A DNA stretch of 8,533 nucleotides from Bordetella parapertussis (GTDB taxonomy: Bacteria; Pseudomonadota; Gammaproteobacteria; Burkholderiales; Burkholderiaceae_B): the NCBI GenBank assembly GCA_945872285.1, contig CAMBZR010000105.1:1-8533 (forward strand). Direction: 5' to 3'. The position numbers were made by a program, and so were the translations under genes. Under the pieces are notes generated by a model. It worked only from the letters and a program-made list of their open reading frames with translations. It had not been told where the DNA came from and made no database searches. This document shows positions 1 to 7,242 of the stretch, piece by piece; position 1 is the first letter of the stretch, and each line of letters begins with the position of its first letter.

Positions 1-818
1 ATCCACCACTCACCTGAAAACAAAAAATCGTTACCGACGCGAATCAAGGTACCCAAAGAGGGCGACGTCGGAGGCACACCCACGCCTAAAAAGGATAAAG
101 TCGCCTCGGTGATGATCGCAGTGGCCAAGTGCACGGTTGCCAATACCAAGACGGGCCCCAGCACGTTGGGCAGTACGTGTCTGAACATAATGACCGGTGA
201 TGAGATCCCGATCACACGAGCCGCTTGCACGTATTCACGATTTTTTTCAACCAGCGTTGAACCGCGCACGGTACGTGCATATTGAGGCCAGCCGGCCAGC
301 GCAATCGCACCGACCAACACTGGAAACGCAATCACCTCATGCATGTCGCCCGGCACCACGACGCGCGCCACACCGTCAATCAGCAATGCAATCAAAATTG
401 CCGGAAACGATAACTGGACATCAGCAATACGCATAATCAAGGCATCGATTCGACCGCCGGCATAGCCTGAGATCAAACCTAGCACGATACCTAAAAACAT
501 CGCCCCGATCACGGCTGCCAAGCCAATCAGCAAAGACACGCGCGTGCCGTACATCAGTGCAGAGAGCAGATCACGACCTTGGCTATCTGTACCGAGCAGG
601 TACTCTTGTGTGCCATCAGCGTGCCACACTGGCGGCTTTAAGGCATCAATCAAATTGATTGTGGCAAGATCAAAGGGGTTATGTGGTGCCAACACATCTG
701 CGCCGAACGAAGCGATCAGCAAAATCGCTAACAGCACTGTGGCGACAATAGCCACCGGCGTATGTCGCCACGACCACGCCAGATCACCTTCCCAAAATTT
801 CGCGAGAGCGGCTCTCAT
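1..818 (-). CDS. DppC/OppC-type ABC transporter permease, partial (C-terminal end beyond left edge)
   Basis: Inner-membrane permease, the second of the two that form the channel of a peptide/nickel/opine-class ABC importer. I translated it from the ATG at 816-818; the frame stays open for 272 codons to the window edge. Residues about 20-40 form an N-terminal membrane helix (OppC N-terminal domain type). A periplasmic stretch then leads to LLGTDSQGRDLLSALMYGTR (residues 74-93), a hallmark of DppC/OppC/GsiD proteins. More hydrophobic segments follow at about 93-118, 136-150, 163-177 and 220-246. The cytoplasmic EAA loop that docks on the ATPase is at about 195-223 (EYVQAARVIGI, then RHVLPN). 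The visible end (PSLGTLIRVGNDF...GEWW) matches the stretch shortly before the last helix, so perhaps 20-30 residues are missing. The start overlaps the stop of the upstream permease as TAATG, which implies translational coupling. The family call is firm; the substrate is unknown. Confidence 0.93.
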   Translation of the reverse strand, partial: MRAALAKFWEGDLAWSWRHTPVAIVATVLLAILLIASFGADVLAPHNPFDLATINLIDALKPPVWHADGTQEYLLGTDSQGRDLLSALMYGTRVSLLIGLAAVIGAMFLGIVLGLISGYAGGRIDALIMRIADVQLSFPAILIALLIDGVARVVVPGDMHEVIAFPVLVGAIALAGWPQYARTVRGSTLVEKNREYVQAARVIGISSPVIMFRHVLPNVLGPVLVLATVHLATAIITEATLSFLGVGVPPTSPSLGTLIRVGNDFLFSGEWW

Positions 819-1807
819 TAGTGCCCACCCGAGTGTTTGCCTAAGCCGGCTCTTAAGCGCGGGTCGACTGCAAAATACAACAAATCAACCGTCAGGTTAA
901 TCAACACAAAAATCAAAGAAATTAAACACAGGTAAGCCGCCATTACAGGGATATCAGCAAACTGCACAGCTTGAATAAACAGTAACCCCATGCCAGGCCA
1001 CTGAAACACGGTTTCAGTCACAATCGCGAAGGCGATGATGCCGCCTAACTGCAACCCCATGATTGTGATCACTGGCACAAGCGTATTTTTCAGGGCATGT
1101 CCAAAATGGATGGCTCGTCTCGTCAAGCCTCGAGCGCGGGCGAACTTAATGTAATCCGTACGCAAGACCTCGAGCATTTCAGAGCGCACCAAACGCAAAA
1201 TCAGGGCGACTTGAAACAACGATAAAGTCACGGCCGGTAAGACGAGATGCGTCCAGCCGCTCTTCGTCAGCAACCCCGTTGTCCACCAGCCAAGCTTGAT
1301 CGTGTCACCTCGGCCGTAACTGGGTAACCAGCCCAACGACACCGAAAAAATCAAGATCAACAAGATCCCGATTAAAAATGTTGGCAACGATACCCCTAGC
1401 AACGAAAAAGCTAATAGTGCTTGCGACAGCTTGCCGTGGCGCTTTAACGCGGTATACACGCCCAAGGGCAAGCCCACCAACAAAGCAATCAAGGCGGCGG
1501 CGATCGAGAGTTCTAGCGTAGCGGGCAAGCGTTCACGCAGCAAGGTCGAGACCTTTTGACCTTGTCGCAACGACAGCCCAAAATCGCCCTGAATCGCGTT
1601 AGACAGAAAATGGTAGAACTGCACGATCACGGGGTCATTCAGGCCTAAATCTTTTCGAAGCTGATCACGCTCTGCAGGTGTCCCCTCTTGCCCCAACATA
1701 ATCATGACCGGGTCGCCCACGTACTGAAAGAGCACGAAAGCAAGAAGCGCAACTGCAAGCAAGACGCCCGCGGCTTGTAGCAACCGGCGCAAAATAAAAA
1801 CAAACAT
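818..1807 (-). CDS. DppB/OppB-type ABC transporter permease
   Basis: First inner-membrane permease of the importer, 329 residues, a normal length for DppB/OppB/GsiC. The N-terminus (MFVFILRRLLQ, helix about 9-29) is followed by the family's periplasmic region: GDPV (31-34), a charged stretch, LGLNDP (54-59) and GDFGLSLRQG (74-83). Further hydrophobic helices lie at about 100-120, 132-157, 188-206, 246-266 and 288-310. The EAA loop for ATPase contact is at about 219-247 (DYIKFARARGLTRR, then HALKNTLVPVI), and ETVFQWPGMG (265-274) is another conserved block. The start at 1805-1807 gives the full standard N-terminus, although the Shine-Dalgarno is weak (only a GAGAG-like stretch just upstream). 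It lies 60 nt after the solute-binding gene, with a strong hairpin between, and its TAA stop shares one base with the next permease's ATG. Substrate cannot be read from a permease. Confidence 0.95.
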   Translation of the reverse strand: MFVFILRRLLQAAGVLLAVALLAFVLFQYVGDPVMIMLGQEGTPAERDQLRKDLGLNDPVIVQFYHFLSNAIQGDFGLSLRQGQKVSTLLRERLPATLELSIAAALIALLVGLPLGVYTALKRHGKLSQALLAFSLLGVSLPTFLIGILLILIFSVSLGWLPSYGRGDTIKLGWWTTGLLTKSGWTHLVLPAVTLSLFQVALILRLVRSEMLEVLRTDYIKFARARGLTRRAIHFGHALKNTLVPVITIMGLQLGGIIAFAIVTETVFQWPGMGLLFIQAVQFADIPVMAAYLCLISLIFVLINLTVDLLYFAVDPRLRAGLGKHSGGH

Positions 1808-1826
1808 GGGCTCTCGACTTAGACCA

Positions 1827-1856
1827 GTCTTAGCTGAGCGCTCGCTCAGCTAAGAC
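1827..1856 (-). promoter_or_regulatory. 13-bp perfect stem-loop between solute-binding protein and permease genes
   Basis: The two arms (1827-1839 and 1844-1856, each GTCTTAGCTGAGC or its complement) are perfectly complementary with a 4-base loop. The structure starts 11 nt after the binding-protein stop and ends 19 nt before the permease ATG, so it leaves the ribosome-binding region free. No T-tract follows on the transcribed strand (TGGTCTAAG comes next), which argues against a full intrinsic terminator. Stem-loops at this position in binding-protein-dependent operons commonly protect the upstream mRNA from 3' exonucleases, so that the binding protein is made in excess over the membrane parts. 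That role is inferred from position here. Partial attenuation is the alternative. Confidence 0.7.
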
Positions 1857-1867
1857 CGTTAGAGGAA

Positions 1868-3439
1868 TTAATTGATGATGATTCTTTCTACAACCGGACG
1901 ATTATTCGGTTGATGCTTGATGTCGATGTTTTTCTTCATGGCCCAAGGGATCACCTGATCATGCAAGGGGATCGTCCCGAATTCTTTTGCATGGATCGCG
2001 AAGGCTTCTTGAATCATCGCGGTGCGTTTGGCATCGTTGATCTCTGTTTTGACCGCATCAATCAGCGCATCAACTTTGGGATTTGAATAACCACCGTAGT
2101 TAAAGGCACCTGCAGCGCCCGTACCTTTGCTGCGAATCAGGGATTCGAGTGTGTAGTACGCATCAAACGTGGGGACGCCCCAACCAAACAAATAGATACT
2201 GGTGTCGCCATTAGCAACCTTTGGAAAAAACGTTGCCCGCGGCATGGCGTTGAGCTTGGTTTTAACGCCAATTTTGGCCCACATGGCAACAACAGCTTGG
2301 CAAATAGCCTCGTCATTGATGTAACGGTTATTTGGGCAATCAATCGTAAACTCAAGATTGTTGTCGTAACCAGCCTCTTTTAATAAGGCACGAGCCTTGA
2401 CCAAGTCATAAGGCACGCGTTTGCCTAGCGCCTCTGAGTAGCCATTGACTTGGGGTGAAATCATCGCGCCAGTGGGCAACGACATGCCACGCATAACGGC
2501 CTTTTTGATTGTTTCAATATCAATCGCACGATACAGTGCCTCGCGCACCCGAACGTCAGTCAGTGGATTTTTTCCCTTGATGTTGCTGTACTTCAACTCA
2601 GGGCTTTTCACATCCATCGCAATATAAATCGTACGATTTTCGTTACCATCCAGCACTTTCACTTGAGAGCGCAAACGCTCGATATCTTGCGCTGCAGGGT
2701 CCAACACAAAATCCACTTCACCAGATAACAGGGCCGCCGTGCGGGTGGCGTTTTGCTTAATCGGTGTGTAAACAATTTCAGTCACGTTACCCTGCTTGGT
2801 CGGCTTACCCCACCAGTTTGGATTTTCAACATAGACCGTTTTGATGTCGACCTCTCGCGATTTCAACATGTAAGGGCCTGTACCCATCGCGTTACGTGCC
2901 GCGAAGCTTTCTTCTTTTTTATTGAAATCCTGAGGCAAAGCCACATTGTTTTTCTCTGACCACGCTTTGCTCATGATGCCTAGCGAAGGTAACTGGCGCA
3001 ACAACACGGGGTTAGGCCCTGCGGTTGAGATTTCAACGGTCAAGGGATCGATCGCCTTGACATCACTGACGCCCGCAACATACGACTTGAATTGCGACGA
3101 GGGTGCCATGGCACGCTTAAGCGAGAATACGACGTCGTCTGCAGTGAACGCAGAACCGTCATGAAACTTTACGCCGGCACGTAATTTAAAGCGCCACAAA
3201 GAGGGATTGATTTGTTCCCAAGATGTTGCCAACCCAGGGACCACCTCAAACTTTTCGTTGTAATTCAACAGTGGGTCATACACCCACAAGTTCGCTGCGA
3301 TGTTCAAGCCTTCGTTTTGCGAATGCGGATCAAGAGTCAGGATATCGCCCTGACTAGTCCATTTAAAAGTTTTAGCTGTGCCTAGACTTGGCAAGAGCAA
3401 CGCGGCGGCAATCGCAGCGACAAGCAGTGGGCGACGCAT
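1868..3439 (-). CDS. ABC transporter periplasmic substrate-binding protein, family 5 (peptide/nickel/opine class)
   Basis: Periplasmic receptor of the importer, 523 residues, normal for DppA/OppA/GsiB relatives. A Sec signal peptide is clear: MRRP, a hydrophobic core at 5-19, and a likely cut after GTA (residue 22). There is no lipobox cysteine, so the protein should be soluble. Family 5 signatures appear in order: DPHS and YDPLLNYN (37-61), VPGLATSWEQ (67-76), LRAGVKFHDG then FTADDVVFSLKR (86-109), GTGPYMLK (186-193), and NPLTDVRVREALYRAID (291-307). AGYDNN (356-361) and a C-terminal IPLHDQVIPWA (490-500) follow. The start at 3437-3439 is supported by AAGGA at 3447-3451 with good spacing and by the signal peptide. 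A sigma70-like promoter lies just upstream. Family 5 proteins bind di- and oligopeptides, glutathione, nickel chelates, opines and other small solutes. I see nothing that decides among these, so I give no symbol. Confidence 0.95.
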   Translation of the reverse strand: MRRPLLVAAIAAALLLPSLGTAKTFKWTSQGDILTLDPHSQNEGLNIAANLWVYDPLLNYNEKFEVVPGLATSWEQINPSLWRFKLRAGVKFHDGSAFTADDVVFSLKRAMAPSSQFKSYVAGVSDVKAIDPLTVEISTAGPNPVLLRQLPSLGIMSKAWSEKNNVALPQDFNKKEESFAARNAMGTGPYMLKSREVDIKTVYVENPNWWGKPTKQGNVTEIVYTPIKQNATRTAALLSGEVDFVLDPAAQDIERLRSQVKVLDGNENRTIYIAMDVKSPELKYSNIKGKNPLTDVRVREALYRAIDIETIKKAVMRGMSLPTGAMISPQVNGYSEALGKRVPYDLVKARALLKEAGYDNNLEFTIDCPNNRYINDEAICQAVVAMWAKIGVKTKLNAMPRATFFPKVANGDTSIYLFGWGVPTFDAYYTLESLIRSKGTGAAGAFNYGGYSNPKVDALIDAVKTEINDAKRTAMIQEAFAIHAKEFGTIPLHDQVIPWAMKKNIDIKHQPNNRPVVERIIIN

Positions 3440-3474
3440 GGTGTTTTCCTTAAATAGAGTTTTGATGATGTGGC

Positions 3475-3503
3475 ATATTGCCGCACTGTGGCGAGTGCGT
3501 CAA
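3475..3503 (-). promoter_or_regulatory. Putative sigma70 promoter of the ABC importer operon
   Basis: On the minus strand TTGACG (3498-3503) matches five of six bases of the -35 consensus. It is followed after exactly 17 bases by CAATAT (3475-3480), which keeps the A2, A5 and T6 positions of a -10 box. A transcript would begin near 3468 and leave a leader of about 30 nt before the ATG at 3439, with AAGGA at 3447-3451 as ribosome-binding site. The position in a 136-nt gap after a long operon supports an independent promoter. Prediction by eye only. Confidence 0.55.
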
Positions 3504-3540
3504 TGAAACCATCAATGTAACGCTGCGGACTAAGAGAATT

Positions 3541-3556
3541 TCAGGGATTTCCCTGA
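3541..3556. promoter_or_regulatory. Palindrome TCAGGGATTTCCCTGA, candidate operator (or weak 3' hairpin)
   Basis: A 7-bp perfect inverted repeat with a 2-base centre (equally a 6-bp stem with a 4-base loop). It lies 19 nt past the stop of the acyl-CoA synthetase gene and is centred about 80 bases upstream of the predicted transcription start of the ABC operon. No T-run follows it on the minus strand (AAATTCTC), so it is a poor intrinsic terminator for the upstream genes. Its symmetry and position fit a site for a dimeric regulator acting on the importer promoter. No regulator gene is in view, so the binding protein is unknown. Confidence 0.4.
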
Positions 3557-3575
3557 TCTTTTAGCACACCGCACA

Positions 3576-5672
3576 TCACTTTGATCCAGTCGGCCCTCGT
3601 TCGAGCAAGGCATCCACCACCACAGCCCCCTCACCGACCGCACCCACCATGACGGGATTTAGGTCCAACGACGCGATACTTGGTCCAGCCTGCATCATGA
3701 GACGGCCGACCGATACCGCGATCTGCGCAAAGGCTTTAATATCCATCGGTGCATCGCCGCGTACCCCATCTAAAAGAGGTGCCATGCGTAAGCCGCGCAG
3801 CGCACGCTCAACTTGCTCAAGATTAAAGGGCGGTAACAGCACGGCATAATCCTTCAGTGCCTCAACATACTTGCCGCCTGCACCGATCATGACGACGGGT
3901 CCAAATACTGGATCAAAGCGGGCGCCCACCATGCACTCGTGGCGGCCGCGGCTCATCGCAGCCACAATAATACCCTCATGGCTGACCTTCATTTCTGTTA
4001 GTTTTTTACGTTGCGATTCAAAAATTGTGGCGGCCACATCTGCACTTTGCACACCTAGCGCCACCAAACCAAACTCAGACTTATGCGGCACCTCAGCCGA
4101 ACAGGCTTTAATCACAACAGGCCCCCCGACCGTGACAAAGGCTTCGCGCACTTCAGCCGCGGTCTGGCACAACTGATGCTTGACGATGGGTATGCCATGC
4201 TTCGCCAACAACTTCAGAGTTTGCGCCTCGCTGCAATACGCACCCGAACCCTCTGGCACGTAAACTACCTGAAGATTGTGCCAAGGCTCGAACGACTCGT
4301 TCATCAACGCTGTGTGTGCGGCTAACTGCCCCAACACACCGACTGCCTGAGCTTCGTTCGCAAAGGTCGGAACGCCCGCGGCGATAAAAGGCTTGGCGAC
4401 TGTGTCTTGCCACGCTGCTACCGCAACAGGCTTACCGGTGAGTGCCTCGAATTTTGCCGTGTCGCGCGCAAACGCTTCGACGTCATAGCCAGCACCTGCA
4501 ACGGGGATATTAATAAAAAACATATCTGCCGACGGATCTTGCGCCACGGCCGGCAACACCTCACTAAATAAATTACTGTTTGATAACAACGCTGCTGTGA
4601 TATCGATCGGATTTGTTGTGGTGGCGAAACCGGGTAGCGATGTTGCAACGGCCTGTTGTGTCGGCGCCGACAAAATCGCAAGCTCTAAGCCGTTCTCTTC
4701 GGCGGCATCGGCACCCATGACACAGCTGGCACCCGAATTACTGATCACGACCAATCGATTGCCCGTTGGACGCCAACCTTTTAAGTAGGCCTGCGCGCAC
4801 AGGGCCTGCGCATGCGGATCACGCACGCGCCAAATGCCATGCTTTTTAAAGAACGCATCCACGACACGCTCTTCATTCGCCATCGAACCCGTATGTGTCG
4901 ACGCCGCCTGTTGCCCGCCTGCGGTGCGCCCCGCCTTGACCGCAATGATGGGTAAATCACGCGTGCGTGCGTACGCAGCGGTGCGCGCCAAGATTTCAGG
5001 GTTGGCAATATTTTCAAGGTACAGCAACATGAGTTTGATGTCAGGGTCATGTGCAATCGCCCACGCCATTTCAGCCACAGTGACATCAGCTTCATTGCCG
5101 GTGGCGTGCACGTGACGCACCCCGATGCCACGCTCGCGCAGCAAGCCGTACACCATCGCACTCATGCCGCCACTTTGGCTCAACACTGCAACGGGCCCGT
5201 CTTGCGGCGGACGCTCAATGAACATGGTCGAGAACCCTGCAATCGCACCAGTGCCGAAGTTGGCCAGGCCGTGAGTATTGGGGCCATAGATACGCATACC
5301 CGTCGCACGCCCTGCATCAGTCATGCGCTGCTGCGTGGCTCGACCTTCTGGGCCTGTTTCGCCAAAGCCCGAGGCCATTACCACCACTGACTTGACACCG
5401 CGCGCCGCGCAATCCTCAACCGCCTCAACAGCCTTATCGCCCGCCACCACGATCAACACAAGCTCGGGCACTTCGGGCAACTGAGCGAGTGATGCGTAGC
5501 TTTTTAAGCCTTGCACTTCTTCGCGACTTGGATTGATCGGATAAATCGTACCCTTGAAGCCACCCTTTTGCATGAAATAAATCGGACGACCGCCAATTTT
5601 GTGGATATTTTCTGAGGCGCCAATAATCGCAACGGTACGTGGATTTAAAGCTGTTTCAAGCAAGTCAGACAT
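3576..5672 (-). CDS. Acyl-CoA synthetase (NDP-forming), fused alpha-beta single chain
   Basis: Cytoplasmic enzyme joining a carboxylic acid to CoA with ATP (giving ADP and phosphate), or running in reverse to make ATP from an acyl-CoA. At 698 residues it has the usual fused length. Domains in order: CoA-binding Rossmann-type domain (about 1-135, with VAIIGAS at 14-20 and YPINP at 44-48), succinyl-CoA-ligase-like domains (about 155-450), and an ATP-grasp domain (about 475-695). VLSQSGGM (163-170) is the CoA-ligase motif. His260 in THTGSMANEE aligns with the phosphohistidine of the family, and Glu220 (LYLEN) sits where a second catalytic Glu is expected. The ATP-grasp part shows VVIKACSAEVPHKS (519-532), GPVVMIGAGGKYVEALKD (591-608) and LDLNPV (669-674), so it looks active. 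It lies 31 nt after the DUF35 gene with only a weak ribosome-binding site (GGA). The acyl substrate cannot be predicted; the relatives range from acetate to aryl and branched acids. Confidence 0.93.
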   Translation of the reverse strand: MSDLLETALNPRTVAIIGASENIHKIGGRPIYFMQKGGFKGTIYPINPSREEVQGLKSYASLAQLPEVPELVLIVVAGDKAVEAVEDCAARGVKSVVVMASGFGETGPEGRATQQRMTDAGRATGMRIYGPNTHGLANFGTGAIAGFSTMFIERPPQDGPVAVLSQSGGMSAMVYGLLRERGIGVRHVHATGNEADVTVAEMAWAIAHDPDIKLMLLYLENIANPEILARTAAYARTRDLPIIAVKAGRTAGGQQAASTHTGSMANEERVVDAFFKKHGIWRVRDPHAQALCAQAYLKGWRPTGNRLVVISNSGASCVMGADAAEENGLELAILSAPTQQAVATSLPGFATTTNPIDITAALLSNSNLFSEVLPAVAQDPSADMFFINIPVAGAGYDVEAFARDTAKFEALTGKPVAVAAWQDTVAKPFIAAGVPTFANEAQAVGVLGQLAAHTALMNESFEPWHNLQVVYVPEGSGAYCSEAQTLKLLAKHGIPIVKHQLCQTAAEVREAFVTVGGPVVIKACSAEVPHKSEFGLVALGVQSADVAATIFESQRKKLTEMKVSHEGIIVAAMSRGRHECMVGARFDPVFGPVVMIGAGGKYVEALKDYAVLLPPFNLEQVERALRGLRMAPLLDGVRGDAPMDIKAFAQIAVSVGRLMMQAGPSIASLDLNPVMVGAVGEGAVVVDALLERGPTGSK

Positions 5673-5703
5673 AAAGATTCCGGGTGATGCCGCGAGAGAG
5701 ATA

Positions 5704-6090
5704 CTAGGGATGGGGCTCGAAACGCACTAGCGTTTGATCCAGATGTTTAAAAAATGTAGCCATCACTGCTTGGCCGATTTGTATGCCCGCTGCAGCGTGT
5801 CCCATCACTCGCGCACCTTCGTCAAGCGTCACAACGGCCAAGGTATAAGGCGCCAGCGAACGAAAATAATCAGAGGGTGCACGTGCGACGACGGTCACAG
5901 CGAGAACACGTCCGTGGCCACTTGACGTGCGCCAGGACAGCGTCTCTGCACCACAAAACTGGCAAGCATCATGCGCAAAGGTTTGCGCGCCAGCACATGA
6001 CTCACAGTGCTGATAACGCAGCAGCTGTTCGGCCAAACCCTCAACATAAGGTTGGGCCAGTGAAACGCTCGCGTGTTCGTTGATCGTCAT
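5704..6090 (-). CDS. Zinc-ribbon/OB-fold DUF35 protein, partner of the adjacent thiolase-like protein
   Basis: Small cytoplasmic protein of 128 residues. An N-terminal helical stretch is followed by a rubredoxin-like zinc ribbon with Cys29, Cys32, Cys43 and Cys46 (C-x2-C-x10-C-x2-C), then an OB-fold from about 52 on (SWRTSSGHGRVLAVTVV, then PYTLAVVTLDEG and GQAVMATF). This is the DUF35 (OB_aCoA_assoc) architecture. Such proteins are usually encoded next to thiolase-fold proteins and form complexes with them, where the OB-fold helps to bind the acyl-CoA. The C-terminal DUF35 domain of ChsH2 does this with the Ltp2 aldolase in steroid side-chain breakdown. Here the start lies 3 nt after the thiolase-like stop, with GAGGG at 6098-6102 as ribosome-binding site inside the end of that gene, so 1:1 coupled synthesis is likely. 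All four zinc ligands are present. The partnership itself is inferred from context. Confidence 0.9.
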   Translation of the reverse strand: MTINEHASVSLAQPYVEGLAEQLLRYQHCESCAGAQTFAHDACQFCGAETLSWRTSSGHGRVLAVTVVARAPSDYFRSLAPYTLAVVTLDEGARVMGHAAAGIQIGQAVMATFFKHLDQTLVRFEPHP

Positions 6091-6093
6091 TTG

Positions 6094-7239
6094 TTAACCC
6101 TCGCGCGACAGTAGCAAACTCACGTGCGACGACATCACACCGCCATCTGCATGAATATAGGCATGGGTGGGTGTCTTCACCTGACGAGGCCCCGCTTGCT
6201 CGGAGAACTGCCGGTACGCCTCCACGGTGTGCGCCATGCCACCCGCCACACCACAATGTCCAAACGATAACAAACCACCATGCGTATTTAAGGGCAGGGT
6301 GCCGTGTTGCGAAAAATCACCTTGTCTGACACGTTCTGCCGCATGCCCCCGAGGCGCGAAACCGACTTCTTCGAGAAGCATCAACAACGTAATCGTGAAG
6401 GAATCGTAGACGCCTAAATAATCGATGTCCTTGATCGTGAGGCCTGCTTCTTTAAATGCAATCTTCGCAGCCGCAGCAGCGCCCGTGTCCATCACATCCC
6501 GCAACGCTGTTAAGTGTTGATGAAAGTGAGCTTGTCCTGCCCCAACCATTTTGACGCGAACGCCTGAACCCGGTTCAGACGACACCACCAAGGCCATCGC
6601 ACCGTCAGAAATCGGACAGCAATCCAACAAATGCAAAGGCTCAGCAATCGGCTTTGACGTCAACACCTCGGCAACAGAAATCTCTTGTGTGAGATGCGAG
6701 TCTGGATGGCGACGCGCGTTGTTACGCATCAGTACCGCGAATTCAGCGAGGTCTGCGCGCGTGACGCCAGCCTCATGCATATAGCGCGAAGCCATCAACC
6801 CGTAATAGGCGGGCACCGAAGCCCCATTGGGCACCTCAAAATCTGCATGCCCGACCTGAGCAAGCGTCTGAATCGAACTATCGCGTGTCTGGCCACTCAA
6901 GCGGTTTTCACCGGCTACCACCAACACGTTCCGGCAACGACCACTTTGCACCAACTCGCGCGCCAGCATCAGCATTGCCGCACCGGTTGCCCCCCCTGCC
7001 GCCATGCCGTGGGCGTATTGGGGGCGTAAAGAAAAACGCTCACAGAACAAATTAGCCAACATCAAATGCGGCATCGTCGTGGCATAGCCACAGAGTACGC
7101 CGTCGATGTCTGCGCGAACCAAACCGGCCGTGGTCAAAGCATCCTTGGCCGCCTGAGCCATCAAATCAAGGGTATTACGGCCCTCAAGCCGACCAAAGGC
7201 GGTGTTACCGACACCCTTAATAAATGCTTGTTTCATCAT
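6094..7239 (-). CDS. Thiolase-superfamily protein lacking the nucleophilic Cys (lipid-transfer-protein/Ltp2-like)
   Basis: Cytoplasmic thiolase-fold protein of 381 residues, the normal length for the SCP-x/lipid-transfer branch. The thiolase N-half covers about 3-220 and the C-half about 228-381. In the nucleophile loop (M79-A-A-G-G-A-T-G86), Gly83 stands where SCP-x thiolases have the acylated Cys (NNNCATG). His328 in NTHGGLLSFGH (318-328) is kept, but the proline usual after it is Cys329. The C-terminal Cys motif is replaced by HADGGVMSSH (363-372). YDSF (278-281) replaces the NEAF-type motif. The usual Claisen cleavage is therefore unlikely; related Cys-less proteins such as Ltp2 act as retro-aldolases on acyl-CoAs. 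It starts 3 nt after the binding-protein stop, with no clear ribosome-binding site, so translation is probably coupled. ATG 7237-7239 and the next codon, ATG 7234-7236, are equally possible starts. Databases often label such proteins acetyl-CoA acetyltransferase, which the missing residues do not support. Confidence 0.9.
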   Translation of the reverse strand: MMKQAFIKGVGNTAFGRLEGRNTLDLMAQAAKDALTTAGLVRADIDGVLCGYATTMPHLMLANLFCERFSLRPQYAHGMAAGGATGAAMLMLARELVQSGRCRNVLVVAGENRLSGQTRDSSIQTLAQVGHADFEVPNGASVPAYYGLMASRYMHEAGVTRADLAEFAVLMRNNARRHPDSHLTQEISVAEVLTSKPIAEPLHLLDCCPISDGAMALVVSSEPGSGVRVKMVGAGQAHFHQHLTALRDVMDTGAAAAAKIAFKEAGLTIKDIDYLGVYDSFTITLLMLLEEVGFAPRGHAAERVRQGDFSQHGTLPLNTHGGLLSFGHCGVAGGMAHTVEAYRQFSEQAGPRQVKTPTHAYIHADGGVMSSHVSLLLSREG

Positions 7240-7242
7240 TCA

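Noticed and set aside
544..900. Open reading frame on the plus strand across the permease junction
   Set aside because: It lies antisense to two clear permease genes, its translation has no recognisable family features, and it has no convincing ribosome-binding site.
3541..3556. Palindrome read as an intrinsic terminator of the enzyme operon
   Set aside because: The stem is only 6-7 bp and is not followed by a T-run on the minus strand. The T-rich side (TCTTTT) lies in the plus direction, where no gene ends.
3871..5390. Several plus-strand open frames of 80-113 codons and two minus-strand frames (4153-4413, 4781-5161) inside the acyl-CoA synthetase gene
   Set aside because: All overlap a full-length, motif-complete gene. 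Their residue composition looks like shadow translation and none resembles a known protein.
6094..7239. Annotation as a standard acetyl-CoA acetyltransferase
   Set aside because: The nucleophilic Cys position is Gly83 and the second Cys motif is missing, so the normal thiolase reaction is not supported.
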